A stretch of 64,000 nt of DNA from Sophora flavescens (lineage: Eukaryota; Streptophyta; Magnoliopsida; Fabales; Fabaceae). Numbering within the stretch: position 1 is the first letter of the stretch; the number at the start of each line of letters is the position of its first letter. The position numbers and the translations under genes are program-made. The stretch is taken from the NCBI GenBank assembly GCA_030762895.1, contig CM061068.1:81475840-81539839 (forward strand), in the 5' to 3' direction. The notes under the pieces were generated by a model. The model was not told the origin of the DNA. It did no database searches and saw only the letters and a list, made by a program, of their open reading frames with translations. This document shows positions 45,822 to 56,890 of this stretch, piece by piece.

Positions 45822-47602
45822 ATGGCTCCCAACAATCCTGAGACTGGAAGGAACTTGAGTTTAGAAGTAGACGAAGTGAGGGGAAGGGTGACTGAAATAT
45901 ATGAAACTCAAGCAAGGATGGAGGCTATACTACAGGATATGAGGGGATCTCTTAGCAGGCTTGGTGCAAATAGAATTGGAAATGAAGATGACCCACATGT
46001 AAGCATACAGGCGGCCCTCTCCATGGTAACTATGCCAATGTTTTCAAACATAAACCATAGCCTTACTCAGGGAATGTCAGGTTACACAGAACCCATAGTA
46101 ATCCCCATCGAGGAAGGATATCGCCCCATCGAGAATCATGAGGCTGCTGGCTATGCAGGACTTACATGGGAAAAACCCCATGCATCCATTACCGAACAAT
46201 CAAGGGGAATTTAGTTTGGAACCGATAAGATGAAGGAAGAATGGATGGAGAAGGTAGAAGAACAAATAAAAGAGATCAAAGGCTCAAATACTTATGGCCC
46301 TCTCAAGATTGAAGAACTTTGTCCTGCCACAAATGTCGTGATTCCTAAGGATTTCAAAATTCCTGATTTTTCCAAATATGACGGAAGTGGGAACCCACGA
46401 TTCCATTTGATTAGCTATGCCACCAAAATGGCCATCTGGTCTAAGGATGACAAGTTCCTCATTGGTTTTTTCTATGAAAATTTTACCGGAATCGCACTAG
46501 AGTGGTACCTTCAGTTAGACCATTCTAAGATCTCTCGGTGGGCCGGAATTAGCCGATTTGTTCATGGATCAATACAAATTTAATTTGGACGTAGCTCCGA
46601 CCTGTGAAAAGTTGACTACAATGCAGAAGAAGAGTGATGAATCCTTAAAATAGTATGCACAAAGGTGGAGGAGTTTGGCTGCTCAGGTTCGGCCGCCACC
46701 GATGTTGTCCAGAAATGTGCTCATACTTTTGGAAACCCTAGGATCCCCCTTTATCGGAGCAATGGCAGGGAGTAGCTTATAGGGATTTCTATGACTTGAT
46801 TGCTGCAGGGGAAAGAATTGAAATCCTAGCCGGCCAGGGAAGTTGCCAATTGACATGGAAGGCGGTGCATCCAAGAAGGGTTCCGGCCCAAGAAGAAGGA
46901 AGCGAAGCAAATTATGTGCAACACCGGCAAAACTTTGGACCTCGTCATGTCCCTTCATACCCAAGGTACCAAGCACCGTATCGGACCCCAACACCATTTT
47001 ACCCACCTCAACAGGCCTCGCCAACCATCACCTGACCCACAAAACCAAATAAATAACATCCCTACCCCTCAACCATACAACCCCACTCGCCCAACATATA
47101 CTCATTATCCACCTGCACCTCAACAAAACCATCCAAGCTACCCTCGACCTCGCCCAAATTTTCCAAATCAGGGACGTTTCCAATATCAAAATCTGCCTCC
47201 TTTCCCAAGACTGTCTATCTCCAATGTAGATTTGTTCAAACAACTATTTGATCGTCACCTAATCGCTGGAAACCCTGTACGGCCTATGGAACCACCTTTC
47301 CCTGCTTGGTACAATCCAAACTTGACTTGCAAGTATCACATGGATGCCCTGGGACATTCCATTGAAGAATGTGAGGCCTTCAAGACAGCAGTAAGAAAAT
47401 TGATTGCTTGTGGAAGGTTGGGTTTCGAAGAAGATTCTGGGCCTAGCATTGTTAATAACCCAATCCCAAACCATAATGCGGGAAATAGTGTGAATAACTT
47501 GTAAGGGAAAAGGCCTCAAGTTAAGATGGTTTTGGAATTGCGAACCCCGATGCAAGAAGTATTTGCGGGGCTCAGAAAGCGAGGATATGATATTGTTGCA
47601 CG
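45822..47602 (+). pseudogene. Ogre gag, plus-strand copy
   Basis: Structural capsid polyprotein. It starts at ATG 45822 (MAPNNPETGRN). A coiled-coil-like N-terminus follows (VRGRVTEIYETQARMEAIL), then a typical plant gag block: PDFSKYDGSGNPRFHL, MAIWSKDDKFLIGFFYENF, and TGIALEWYLQLD. A Pro-rich linker (YPPAPQQNHPSYPRPRPNF) precedes a zinc-knuckle-like CKYHMDALGHSIEEC at about 47326-47372. In-frame stop at 46212 and frameshifts near 46560 and 46680-46900 break it; the 46914-47504 part is open. A second CX3H..GH..C unit follows in the protease-side frame (47650-47700). Confidence 0.8.
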
Positions 47603-48580
47603 GTGAAGGCGATAGGAAAAAAAGAGAAATATGATGGTGATTTAAGTTGTGATTATCATCATGGGCAGGTAGGGCATGATATTGAAACTTGTTGGGACTT
47701 TAAGGTCCGAGTCCAAGGATTACTTACCTTGGGGGTGATCCAAGCTAGGCGAGGTACGACTGAAGAAGTTAATGTGGTTGAAAAAGTTGTGCTCCGGATA
47801 CCACCTATGAATGATGCGCCGGTGCCAGAAAAAGTGATTGTAAAGGTGAAAAAGCCAACTCCTTTTGCTTATGATGATACACACGATGTACCATGGAATT
47901 ATGAACAGAAAGTTGAGCTAGTAGGAGGGGCAGGAGAAACTTCGAAGGCCCAGGTTACTAATGTTGTGAGAATTGGAGGCATCACAAAGAGTGTGCGATA
48001 CTATGACCCGGTAGAAGAAGAAGCAAGGAAGAATACCGAAGATGAAGGAAAGGAGAAGGAAGAAGAAGAGGAAGAGTTTCTGAAGATCATGAAGCAAAGT
48101 GAATACGATGTGATGGAGTAGTTGAAGAAAACATCGGCAAGAATATCCCTTTTGTCGCTTGTCCTCACATCAGAGATGCATCGTAAGGCATTATTGAAGG
48201 TGTTGAATGAAGCTTATGTTAATCCCGACGTCACGCCAGAGAATGTAGTAAATACGGTGGATCCGGTGAGGCGGGTCAACATGATCAATTTCTTGGAAGA
48301 TGAGGTGTTTTTGAAGTTTAGAGGTAGTCCTAAGGCACTCCACATTACCCTAAGATGGAAAGGATTTGTGATTGCGAAGGTGCTTATAGATGGTGGCTCG
48401 GCATTGAATGTGATTCCGTTGTCCACTCTCGAGCAGCTAAACATAGGTTTGATGGATTTGACACCCCAAGAGATGATTGTGCGAGCCTTTGATGGGACAA
48501 CAAGAGGGATCTTAGGGGAAATAACTCTGCCCCTCGAAGTAGGGCCTAGTTGTTTTCGTGTTCTCTTTCAAGTCATGTAG
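47603..48580 (+). pseudogene. Ogre gag C-terminus and aspartic protease
   Basis: Begins with a second zinc-knuckle-like unit (CDYHHGQVGHDIETC), then an acidic linker (EEEARKNTEDEGKEKEEEEE). After an in-frame TAG at 48119-48121 comes the retropepsin domain: FLKFRGSPKALHIT, VLIDGGSALNVIPLSTL and an inhibitor-side flap. The catalytic triplet reads D-G-G-S (48388-48399), where the lineage usually has D-N-G-S. The frame ends at TAG 48578-48580; the minus copy has GAG there. The protease processes the polyprotein during particle maturation. Confidence 0.8.
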
Positions 48581-48598
48581 ATCCAGCCAGCTTATACT

Positions 48599-49138
48599 AT
48601 GCTTCTAGGAAGGCCTTGGATTCATGAGGCTGGTGTTGTTCCATCAACATTGCATCAGTGTCTGAAATATATTCAGGATGGGGCTGTAATTACCATCCGT
48701 GGTGAAGAGGAAATCATGCTTTCAAAGCCTGTTTCGGTACCATACGTAGAAAGTACAGAGCAAGTCGAGGATGATTCCCTACGTAGTTTTGAAATCCTGA
48801 AGCCAGAGAGCAAGAAGGAGGAGCTGCCAATGCAAAATGTGAATGAAGTGGCAGTCCGTATAATGGAAAGGAATGGGTATCAGAAAGGAAGAGGCCTAGG
48901 GGCAAGCCTCCAAGGTATCCCTCAACCGATTGCAGCATTTACAAGAGATGGAAGACATGGACTAGGATACGATCCTTCTCTAGCAGAAAATATGAAGTAC
49001 CTGACTCTCAGAGGCAAGAAAGAAGAAAAAAAGGAATTTAATTATATCCCCCACTTGACAGATACTTTCTCAGCATCAACTGAAGTGATCTCGCCAAAAA
49101 AGATGACTCCCCTCATTTCATTATCAGTGCACTTGTAG
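48599..49138 (+). pseudogene. Ogre post-protease region with a G-patch domain
   Basis: Directly follows the protease (MLLGRPWIHEAGVVPSTLH, a conserved retropepsin tail). At 48840-48940 it contains AVRIMERNGYQKGRGLGASLQGIPQPI, a G-patch motif (glycine-rich RNA-binding module, also fused to retropepsins in some animal retroviruses and known in Tat-type plant elements). It then has RDGRHGLGYDPS, the other conserved phrase of this region. A frameshift near 49125 separates it from a further open piece (49140-49285: RNPVIYLSTDNE). Confidence 0.7.
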
Positions 49139-49249
49139 AGGAGCAAGAAAGAAACCCTGTTATTTATCTCTCTACTGACAATGAGGTCCTTGGCAATTCT
49201 CGGTCTGAACCATTTGTTGATGTTATTTCCATGAAGTCATTACCTTTTT

Positions 49250-49425
49250 GTATCTCATATAAACTGATGTTTACTTTAGTTGAGAAATAAATAAAATGAG
49301 TTAGTATGATTTTTCAGCATTTTTCTTGGTGTCTTTCTTTCTCTACCCTTTATCTTATATCAATTGCGCTTTATTTTTTGAATAATATCCTTGCCTATAT
49401 TTCTCTTGTTTCAAACATCTTTCAG
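49250..49425 (+). other. Putative intron between protease and RT of the Ogre element
   Basis: The coding match stops around 49240-49285. Pyrimidine-rich sequence follows (TTTCTTGGTGTCTTTCTTTCTCT at 49320-49345) and then TCTTGTTTCAAACATCTTTCAG, an excellent acceptor, ending at 49425. The coding match resumes (ETSFTDSLAVVDEGDSG) and leads into RT. The donor is not certain; GT at 49250 (TTTTTGTATCTC) is the best candidate before the in-frame TAA at 49288. The same T-rich structure is kept in the minus copy (37261-37480). A splice here is the known hallmark of Ogre elements. Confidence 0.55.
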
Positions 49426-49602
49426 GAACCTCACCACCGTCGAAGGTTTGTCTCACAAAAGGAACCTTGAAACCTCATTTACTGATTCCCTTGCGGTTGT
49501 TGACGAAGGCGATTCTGGGATTAGAAGAAGAAGCCATTGAGGAATTTACAAAGTCGATAGAGTGCTCAAAATGGATTCACTTCAAATGATGAAGTTATAG
49601 AA

Positions 49603-50991
49603 GTGATTAATATGATGACCGAGGAAGACAAGAAGGAGTTGAAAATAGTGGATAATCCAGAACGTGCAGAAATGGTCGTGCTATTTAGGGAGTACCTTGA
49701 TGTGTTTGCATGGTCCTACAAAGATATGCCAGGATTGGATCCAGAGATAGCATCACATAAAATCCCATTGTACCCAGATACGGTGGTGAAAAAACAAAGG
49801 TTGAGGAGGATGCATCCAGATATGCCACTAAAGATCAAAGAAGAGGTAACTAAGCAGTTAGAAGCTGGGTTTGTGGAAGTGTCGAGACACCCGGAGTGGG
49901 TTGCTAATGTCGTACCAGTCCCAAAAAAGGATGGGAAAGTAAGAATGTGTGTGGATTACAGAGATCTGAACAAATCAAGTCCGAAGGATGACTTCTCATT
50001 GCCTCATATTGATGTCCTCGTAGACAGCACATCAAGAAGCCACAGGTTCTCCTTCATGGATGGGTATTCTGGATACAATCAGATTCTCATGGACGTCGAT
50101 GACAAAGAGAAGAAGACTTTCATCACCCATTGGGGAACTTTTTGTTACAGAGTAATGCCTTTTGGGCTGAAGAATGCCGGAGCTACCTACCAGCGTGCTA
50201 TGGTAGCATTGTTCCATGATATGATGCACAAGGAAATAGAGGTATATGTGGATGACATAGTGGCTAAGTCTAAGGAGGGGGAAAGTCATGTAGCAGTTTT
50301 GCATAAGTTATTTGAGAGATTAAGGAAGTACATTCTGAGACTCAATCCCACAAAATGTGTGTTTGGAGCCTCAACTGGGAAATTTTTGGGTTTTGTGGTC
50401 AACAGGGAAGGAATACAGGTGCAGCCCGAAAAGGCAAAGGCGATCAGGGACATGCCAACTCCCAAGAATGAACGAGAAGTAAGGGGTTTTCTAGGGAGAT
50501 TAAATTACATTGCCCGATTCATTGCTAACTTGACAAGCACGTGTGAGCCTATTTTTAAGCTATTAAAGAAGAATAATCTGGGGAGATGGAATGAGGAATG
50601 TCAGGAAGCCTTTGACAAAATAAAGGCATACCTATTAAGCCCACCAGTGCTGGTGCCGCCCACTCAAGGTCGTCCTTTGATACTGTATCTCACTATCCTA
50701 CCAACCTCAATGGGGGCAATGTTGGGGCAACATGATGAGTCTGGCAAGAGAGAACATGCAATTTACTATCTGAGCAAGAAGTATAATGACTGCGAAGCCC
50801 GATACATGGCAATTGAGAAGACTTGTTGTGCATTGGTTTAGACCTCCAAGAGACTCAGGCAATACGTGTTACACTACGCCACTTGGTTAATCTCTCGAAT
50901 GGATCCTTTGAAGTACATCTTTGAAAGTCCTCACATATCATTAAGTGTCTCAAAGTGGCAAATGATATTATCATAATTTGATATTAAGTAT
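49603..50991 (+). pseudogene. Ogre reverse transcriptase and first RNase H
   Basis: RT of the Ty3/gypsy type: HPEWVANVVPVPKKDGKVRMCVDYRDLN, the DDFSLPHIDVLVD and MDGYSGYNQI blocks, FCYRVMPFGLKNAGATYQRAM, and the catalytic YVDD at 50242-50256. It then runs through thumb and connection (FLGFVVNREGIQVQP, LNYIARFI) into the RNase H domain (PLILYLTILPTSMGAMLGQ...AIYYLSKKYNDCE..Y). The first part of RT is preceded by a WSYKDMPGLDP lead. TAG at 50839-50841 replaces TGG and TAA at about 50974 replaces GAA. RT and RNase H copy the element RNA into DNA. Confidence 0.85.
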
Positions 50992-51600
50992 ATGACCCGA
51001 AAATCCATTAAGGGAAGTGCAATTGCTGACCACTTAGCTGAAAACCCTCTTGAGGGACGACAGCCAATTATATCCGAGTTCCCTGATGGAGAGATACTAT
51101 CATTGGAAGAAGGTGAAACAGAGGAAGATGATATGTGGAAGATGTATTTTGATGGGGCAATTAATATGCATGGAAGCGGCATAGGAGCGGTGGTTGTTTC
51201 TCCTGGGGGTAAACAATACCCGGTGGCTGTTAGGCTTAAATTTGAATGCACCAACAATATTGCGGAGTATGAAGCATGTGCAAGTGGATTACAAGCAGCA
51301 ATTGATCTTGGAATAAAACAGCTAAAGGTCTTTGGAGATGCAGCCTTAATCATTTATCAAGTCAACGGCGAATGGCAAACTAAAGATCCCAAGCTTATCT
51401 CGTATCAGAAATACTTGACTCGGTTAGTTGCAAAGTTTGATGAGATTACTTTCTCGCACTTGACTCGAGGCAAGAATCAATTTGCAGATGCTTTAGCCAC
51501 GTTAGCCGCTATGACGAAGTTGGGTCTCCATACCACCGTCCAGCCTATTCAAGTGAAGGTACAAGATGAGCCAGCATACTGTGCACATGTGGAAGAAGAG
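50992..51600 (+). pseudogene. Second (aRH-type) RNase H domain
   Basis: The frame from 50992 contains KMYFDGAINMHGSGIGAVVVSPGG, LKFECTNNIAEYEACASGLQAAIDLG, VFGDAALIIYQVNGEWQTKD, and HLTRGKNQFADALATLA. This is the additional RNase H found between the first RNase H and integrase in the Tat/Ogre lineage. The D-E-D catalytic pattern is visible (FDGA, EYEAC, FGDA, QFADALA). The frame is open from 50992 to 51996. Confidence 0.85.
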
Positions 51601-52803
51601 CTCGATGGTAATCCTTGGTATCACGACATCAAGCAATATATGAAGGATAGAATGTACCCAGTTGGAGCAAATGAAGTGAATAGGAGGACGATTCGTAGAT
51701 TATCCATGTCCTTTTACTTAGATGGCGAAATTCTATATAAGAGGTGCTATGATAGGGTCCTCATAAGATGTGTTGATGCTTGTGAAGCTCGGACTATCAT
51801 GACAGAAGTGCACGAAGGGATATGTGGAACACATGCCAATGGTCACATGATGGCACGCAAGATCCTACGAAATGGTCACTATTGGTTAACAATGGAAGCC
51901 GATTGTCTGGAGTATGTCCGAAAGTGCCATAAATGCCAAATATATGCAGACCAGATCAAAGCTCCACCATTTCAACTACACAATCTGGTGTCTCCATGAC
52001 CATTTTCTATTTGGGGGATAGACGTCATTGGACCAATCAATCACAAGGCTTCAAACGGACATCGCTTCATCCTGGTTGCAATAGATTACTTCACTAAGTG
52101 GGTGGAAGCAGCATCATATGCCAATATAACTCAAAAGGTGTTTACCAAGTTCCTAAAAAGGGATATTATTTGTCGCTATGAAATACCAGAAAGAATCATT
52201 ACAGATAATGCTGCCAATCTTAATGGGGCGGATGTAAAGAAGTTATTAGAGACTTTTAAAATCAAGCACCATAATTCCACCCCATATAGACCTCAGATGA
52301 ACGGGGCGGTAGAAGCGACCAACAAGAATATCAAGAAAAATGTTGTTAAAATGGTCGTAAATTATAAGGATTGGCATGAAATGTTGCCATACGCTTTGCA
52401 CGCGTATCGTACCAATATACGATCAAGTACTGGGGCAACGCCTTTCTCATTGGTGTATGGAATGGAAGTTGTTTCTCCTATAGAAGTTGAAGTCCCTTCA
52501 TTAAGAGTCTTGATGGAAGGCGACTTGGAAGAATCGGAATGGGTGAAAGCTCGATATGATCAGTTAAACATGATTGAGGAAAAAAGACTGGTGGCCCTTT
52601 GTCACGGACAACTATATCAGAGAAGAATGGCTAAAGCCTTTAATAAGAAAGTCCGTCATAGAGAGTTTCAACCAGGTGATCTGGTGTTAAAGAAAGTACT
52701 TCCCAACCAAGAAGATACCCGAGGAAAATGGGCACCCGATTATGAAGGGCCATATATAGTAAAGCAGACATACTCAAGGCGGAGCCTTGGTCCTAACAGA
52801 TGA
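51601..52803 (+). pseudogene. Ogre integrase
   Basis: Starts with the HHCC zinc finger (H in VHEGICGTHANGHMMARK; C in CLEYVRKCHKCQ), then the core with the DDE residues: D in GIDVIGPI, D in ERIITDNAANLN, E in GAVEATNKNIKK. The C-terminal part (VYGMEVVSPIEVEVPS...REFQPGDLVLKK...GPYIV) follows the usual form. A TGA at 51997-51999 replaces the Trp codon seen in the minus copy (34725 region) and splits the gene. 52102-52803 remains open to its natural stop. Confidence 0.85.
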
Positions 52804-53850
52804 AAATGGACGAGAGCTACCGAGACCTGTAAACTCGATGCCGTGAAAAAGTTCTATGCCTAAAAAGAAAGAAAAAGAAAGGGAGAGCCCGTTAGGTTGA
52901 AAACCGCAAAGGCGACCTAAGCAAAAGTTAAGGCATAAATAAAATAAAATAAAAAGAAGTCCGTTAGGTTGAAAACTTGCGAGGCGGCCTAAGCAAAAGT
53001 TAGGACATTAAAAAAATAGAGAGAGAGAGAGAGTGAAGTCCGTTAGGTTGAAAACTCGAAAAGAGGCGACCTAAGCAAAAATTAGGACAAAGAAACTAAA
53101 TCTTAGGCTGAAAACCCGTAAGAGGCGAGTTTAAGCGATGTCTTAATGTTCACCACATTGGGGCAATTTTGTTTGTGATTTGGCTACAATAAGGCAAAGA
53201 AAATCATTGAAATGTTAATGAAAGGATGTATGTGGGAAGTCGAGACCAGGATCTGCGACGTCAAACAGTTGTTGGGAATCAGTTAAGAGGATCAAGGAAC
53301 CAATACTGGGGCAAAATTTTATGCGGTTTTCTTTTGTTCCATCATCTTTTTTCATACAATTCCCATACACCCCTTTGTATCTCCCCTCTTTCTTTCCAAT
53401 TTCCTTGTGTGCAATTCTCATATTAAAGCAAGGATTTTATTCATCCATTTTTCCCTATTGTGCTTAAATCATGCTTGTGCATTGAAATCATGTCTCAATT
53501 TAAGTAAATTTAAGTTTAATAGTATGATTGGATAATTCTAATGGTTACTTCAATAAATGGTTTGAACCGAAGAAAGCCCAGCATTTCAAAGTCAATAAGG
53601 GAGATAATGGTGTACAATGAGGAGAAAAGAAAAGCAATAATGAAAGTCTTCACGAGTCCTAGTCTTGAAGGAAACAATCACTCTACATGTCTCCACCGCT
53701 TTGAAAAAAAAAAGCCCCTCTAATCGAAAGACCCTGACTCAGAGCTGTTGATAAACAAGGGTTTGATTGGTCGAAGTCTTTTAATGGAGCGTGTGGTTCA
53801 GTTATAATTGAGACAAAGGTAAAGAAAAGTTTTTTTTAGAGAAAGCAAAT
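52804..53850 (+). other. Region after integrase with repeated phrase
   Basis: Four degenerate copies of GTTAGGTTGAAAAC...GGCGACCTAAGCAAAAGTTAG(G)ACAT lie at about 52889, 52962, 53044 and 53103, at ~75-bp spacing. Each can fold on itself (TTAGGTTG/..CGACCTAAG). After 53150 the segment is plain AT-rich and the frames are accidental. The homologous region of the minus copy is 32807-33910. Confidence 0.6.
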
Positions 53851-54612
53851 TACCATCATTTTATTTCTGGGATCAGAGGCCCACTGCAATTTATTTTTCG
53901 AGCTCCAAAGCTCACTGCAAATTTACTTTTGGGATCGGAGGCCCGCTGCAAATTTATTTTTTTGAGCTCTGAGGCTCGTTGCTAATTTTATATCTAGGAT
54001 TTGAGGCCCACTGCAAATTTATTTTTCGAGCTCTGAGGCTGGTTACTAATTTTATATCTGGGAGAAGAGGCGCACGTCAATTTATTTTTCGAGCTCTAAG
54101 GCTCACTGCAAATTTACTTTTGGGATCTGAGGCCCGCTGCAAATTTATTTTTCGAGCTCTGAGACTCACTACTAATTTTATATTTGGGATCTGAGGCCCA
54201 CTGCAATTTATTTTTCGAGCTCTGAGGCTCACTACTAATTTTATATTTGGGATCTGAGGCCCACTGCAAATTTATTTTTCGAGCTCTAAGGCTCACTGCT
54301 AGTTTTATATTTGGGATCTGAGACCCGCTGTTAATTTATATTTCGAGCTCTGAGGCTCACTACTAATTTTATATTTAGGATCTAAGGCCCACTGCAATTT
54401 ATTTTTCGAGCTCTGAGGCTCACTGCAAATTTATTTTTGGTATCTGAGGCCCGCTGCAAATTTATTTTTCGAGCTCTGAGGCTCACTACTAATTTTATAT
54501 TTGGGATCTGAGGCCCACTGCAATTTATTTTTGGGATCTGAGGCCCACTGCATTTTATTTTTCGAGCTCTGAGGCTCACATGTTATTTTTGTTTTCCAAG
54601 CTCTGAAGCTTA
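53851..54612 (+). repeat. 3' UTR tandem repeat of the plus-strand Ogre element
   Basis: Alternating half-units of about 31 bp: TTTATTTTTCGAGCTCTGAGGCTCACTGC and TTTTATATTTGGGATCTGAGGCCCACTGC, giving a ~62-bp full unit over about 0.76 kb. Some units have been shuffled (two GGGATC half-units in a row near 54500-54555). It is homologous to 31768-32806 in the other copy but differs in length and in the share of ATATT variants. Confidence 0.85.
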
Positions 54613-54730
54613 ATTTTCTCCAGCCTGTTTCCCATCCCGGCCAAAATGCGAGTTCATTTTCTTTACTAGTTCCTTACTACTATCACATGAAAAATCGTTC
54701 TTTCTTCATGTATTCTAGTAATGAACAAGT

Positions 54731-54743
54731 AAAGAGGGGCAAC
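54731..54743 (+). promoter_or_regulatory. Polypurine tract of the plus-strand Ogre element
   Basis: AAAGAGGGGCAAC immediately precedes the 3' LTR (TGTGAACACC at 54744). The same sequence adjoins the other copy's 3' LTR at 31641 on the minus strand. Confidence 0.75.
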
Positions 54744-56890
54744 TGTGAACACCCTATTTTGACCAGGTCTTTTAGTTTTCATTAAAAATTTCAAGAAAAT
54801 AAAAAATGCAAAGAATTTTTTTAAAAAATAAAAATAAAAATAAAAATAAAAATAAAAATGAAAAAAAGATTTTAATTTTATTGGGCCAAACCAGTTAAAC
54901 CCATTACTCAAACCCATTTCACCCTCCTCCAACAAACCCTAGCAGCCACCTTATTTTGAATTTGAATCTAGTTGGGAAATCCCTTCATTTTTGCAGATAA
55001 GGTTTGGCAGTTTTGATTCTATTTCAAATCAGTGATAGGAATTTTAATCTTGGCAGATTTTTAGGATAAAGATCAGAACGAATTCGCATTATAAAATCAC
55101 AATAGGGGCAAATCCCTTAATTTTGGCAGATAAGGGTCGGCGATTTTAATTTTTATTTAAAACTAGAGATAGAAATTTTAATCTTGGCAGATTTTTAGGA
55201 TCAAAATCAGAGCAAATTGACATTATAAAATCAGTAGAGGCTACAAAATAAGGGGATCAGAGATAAAATTTCAGAGAGTAGTGAATTTTTTTTTCCAAGA
55301 TGTCTCTGAAACAATTTCTGAGGGTAGAACAATAAATAGGGAGAAGAGAGAGAATAGAAATAAACACAACACATACAGAGAGGGAGGTGCCACTGTGACC
55401 ACCGTGTGCTGCCACCCCCTTCACCTCGAGCTTCCGTGTACGCACCGCCTATGTCCGATCTTGACTCATCCCTGCACGACCCAACCACCGTAAAGTCGCC
55501 TCGCTCTGTGAATCGCACCGCTGCACGCTCCGCTTCGGGTTCTCGCTGCAAGCAGAACCTCCTTCGAACCACCACATCATCGGTCGCTGTCTAGATCTCC
55601 TCTCCGCAAGCATCTCGACCACCACGCTACCACCGGAACCCGTAACCCGTACCGCTGGCCGCCATTGTCAGGCGTGCACGAACTCACCGCTTCCTCCTTT
55701 TCGTTTTGCTGTTCGTTTGTGCTCAGGCGAAGGGACAAAGGTCTTTTGGTTGTCTTTTATTTTCTCCCTCCATGACTCCCAACGTTTCTGCCTTTGTTGT
55801 GTTGTATCCAGCTGCATTGTGTTTACTTTCTAGTCTCTTTTATTATATTTATTGTTTCTTATTCATTTGGTTATGTGGCAGAATTAACCTAATGGATTGT
55901 TGGGCTAATGGGTTAGTTTGTGGCCCAAGTCAAGTGAGTCTAAATAACCTAAAAGAATTGGGCTGATAAAATATGTGGGAAACTAGACCTGATTTTAAAA
56001 TTAAATATGATTTTTATTTTATTTTATTTTGGGATTTCTTTGTGAAATGTTTCACACTCAATCTTTATATTCGGGATAGCTCTATGGACCATGTGCCATG
56101 TTCTATTTTGATTAGTTTTCTATATATAAAAAATAAATTAAAAATACATATAATAACAAATAAGTAAAAAAAACCCTTCTTTTTTTTAAGAAAATAAAAT
56201 AAAAAAATCTTTTTTCATAAAAAATTAAAAACAACCAACAAATGAAATATCTTCTACAAGAACTGCGTGACTTTGAGTTTCCCATCGAAGCAGGGAATAC
56301 GTAGGAGCGAGATTAAACATCCCGTCAAGCCAAAACTAATTTTTTCTTTATTTTTGTGTTCATTTTAATTTATATTATTTTTTAATTTTTTTAAATGTAG
56401 ATAATTGATTAATAATTTATTTAATGTTTTTTGGGTTGCTCTATGACAAGTGTCATGCTTAATCCCTTAGCTTTGGGGTTGTCCTATGGACTTGCGTGCC
56501 ACGTTTAATCTCATTTAGGATTTACCATCATTTTTTATTTTTTATTTTTTTAGAATTTTTTTAAAAAAATAAAAATAAAAAGTAAAGAAACATAAAATAT
56601 TAAATAAAAATATATCAATAAATAAATTCTTCCTTGTAAATATTTTTGGGGTAAAAAATAAATAATTTAATTTTGCTCAATTTATTCAAGGCATCATTCT
56701 TAGAATGAGCGATATAGGGTGCTTAACACCTTCCCTACTCGTAACCGACTTCCGAACTCATTTTGGTTCCAAAGACCATTTTTTAGGATTTTTCCAATTT
56801 TTATCCTAAATAAATAAAATTGGTGGCGACTCTACTTTTTCTTAAAATATCTTTTTATCATCGTCCCTGCCATAATTTTTGGTTACAACA
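54744..56890 (+). repeat. 3' LTR of the plus-strand Ogre element
   Basis: 2147 bp from TGTGAACACC to GGTTACAACA. It includes a GC-rich island (55380-55700), a small-intron-like AT-rich part and the conserved 3' phrase GTGCTTAACACCTTCCC...GGTGGCGACTCTAC. The frames at 55231-55594 are in the island on both strands and are not genes. Confidence 0.9.

Larger units (their letters stand above)
45747..56890 (+). mobile_element. Ogre/Tat-lineage Ty3/gypsy element, plus-strand copy, 5' part lost to the gap
   Basis: Order: gag, protease, G-patch, intron-like stretch, RT, RNase H, second RNase H, integrase, phrase repeats, 3' UTR minisatellite, polypurine tract, 3' LTR. The second (aRH-type) RNase H with CTNNIAEYEACASGL and the domain order place it in the Tat/Ogre group. 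The pol frame is mostly intact but has stops at 48119, 48578, 50839, about 50974 and 51997, so it is defective. Two of these (50839 and 51997) are TGG-to-stop G-to-A changes and two (48578 and 50974) are GAG/GAA-to-stop changes, judged against the minus copy. Confidence 0.9.

Noticed and set aside
55231..55594. Open frames of 60-114 codons on both strands
   Set aside because: Same GC-rich island in the plus-strand Ogre LTR; no protein family resemblance.
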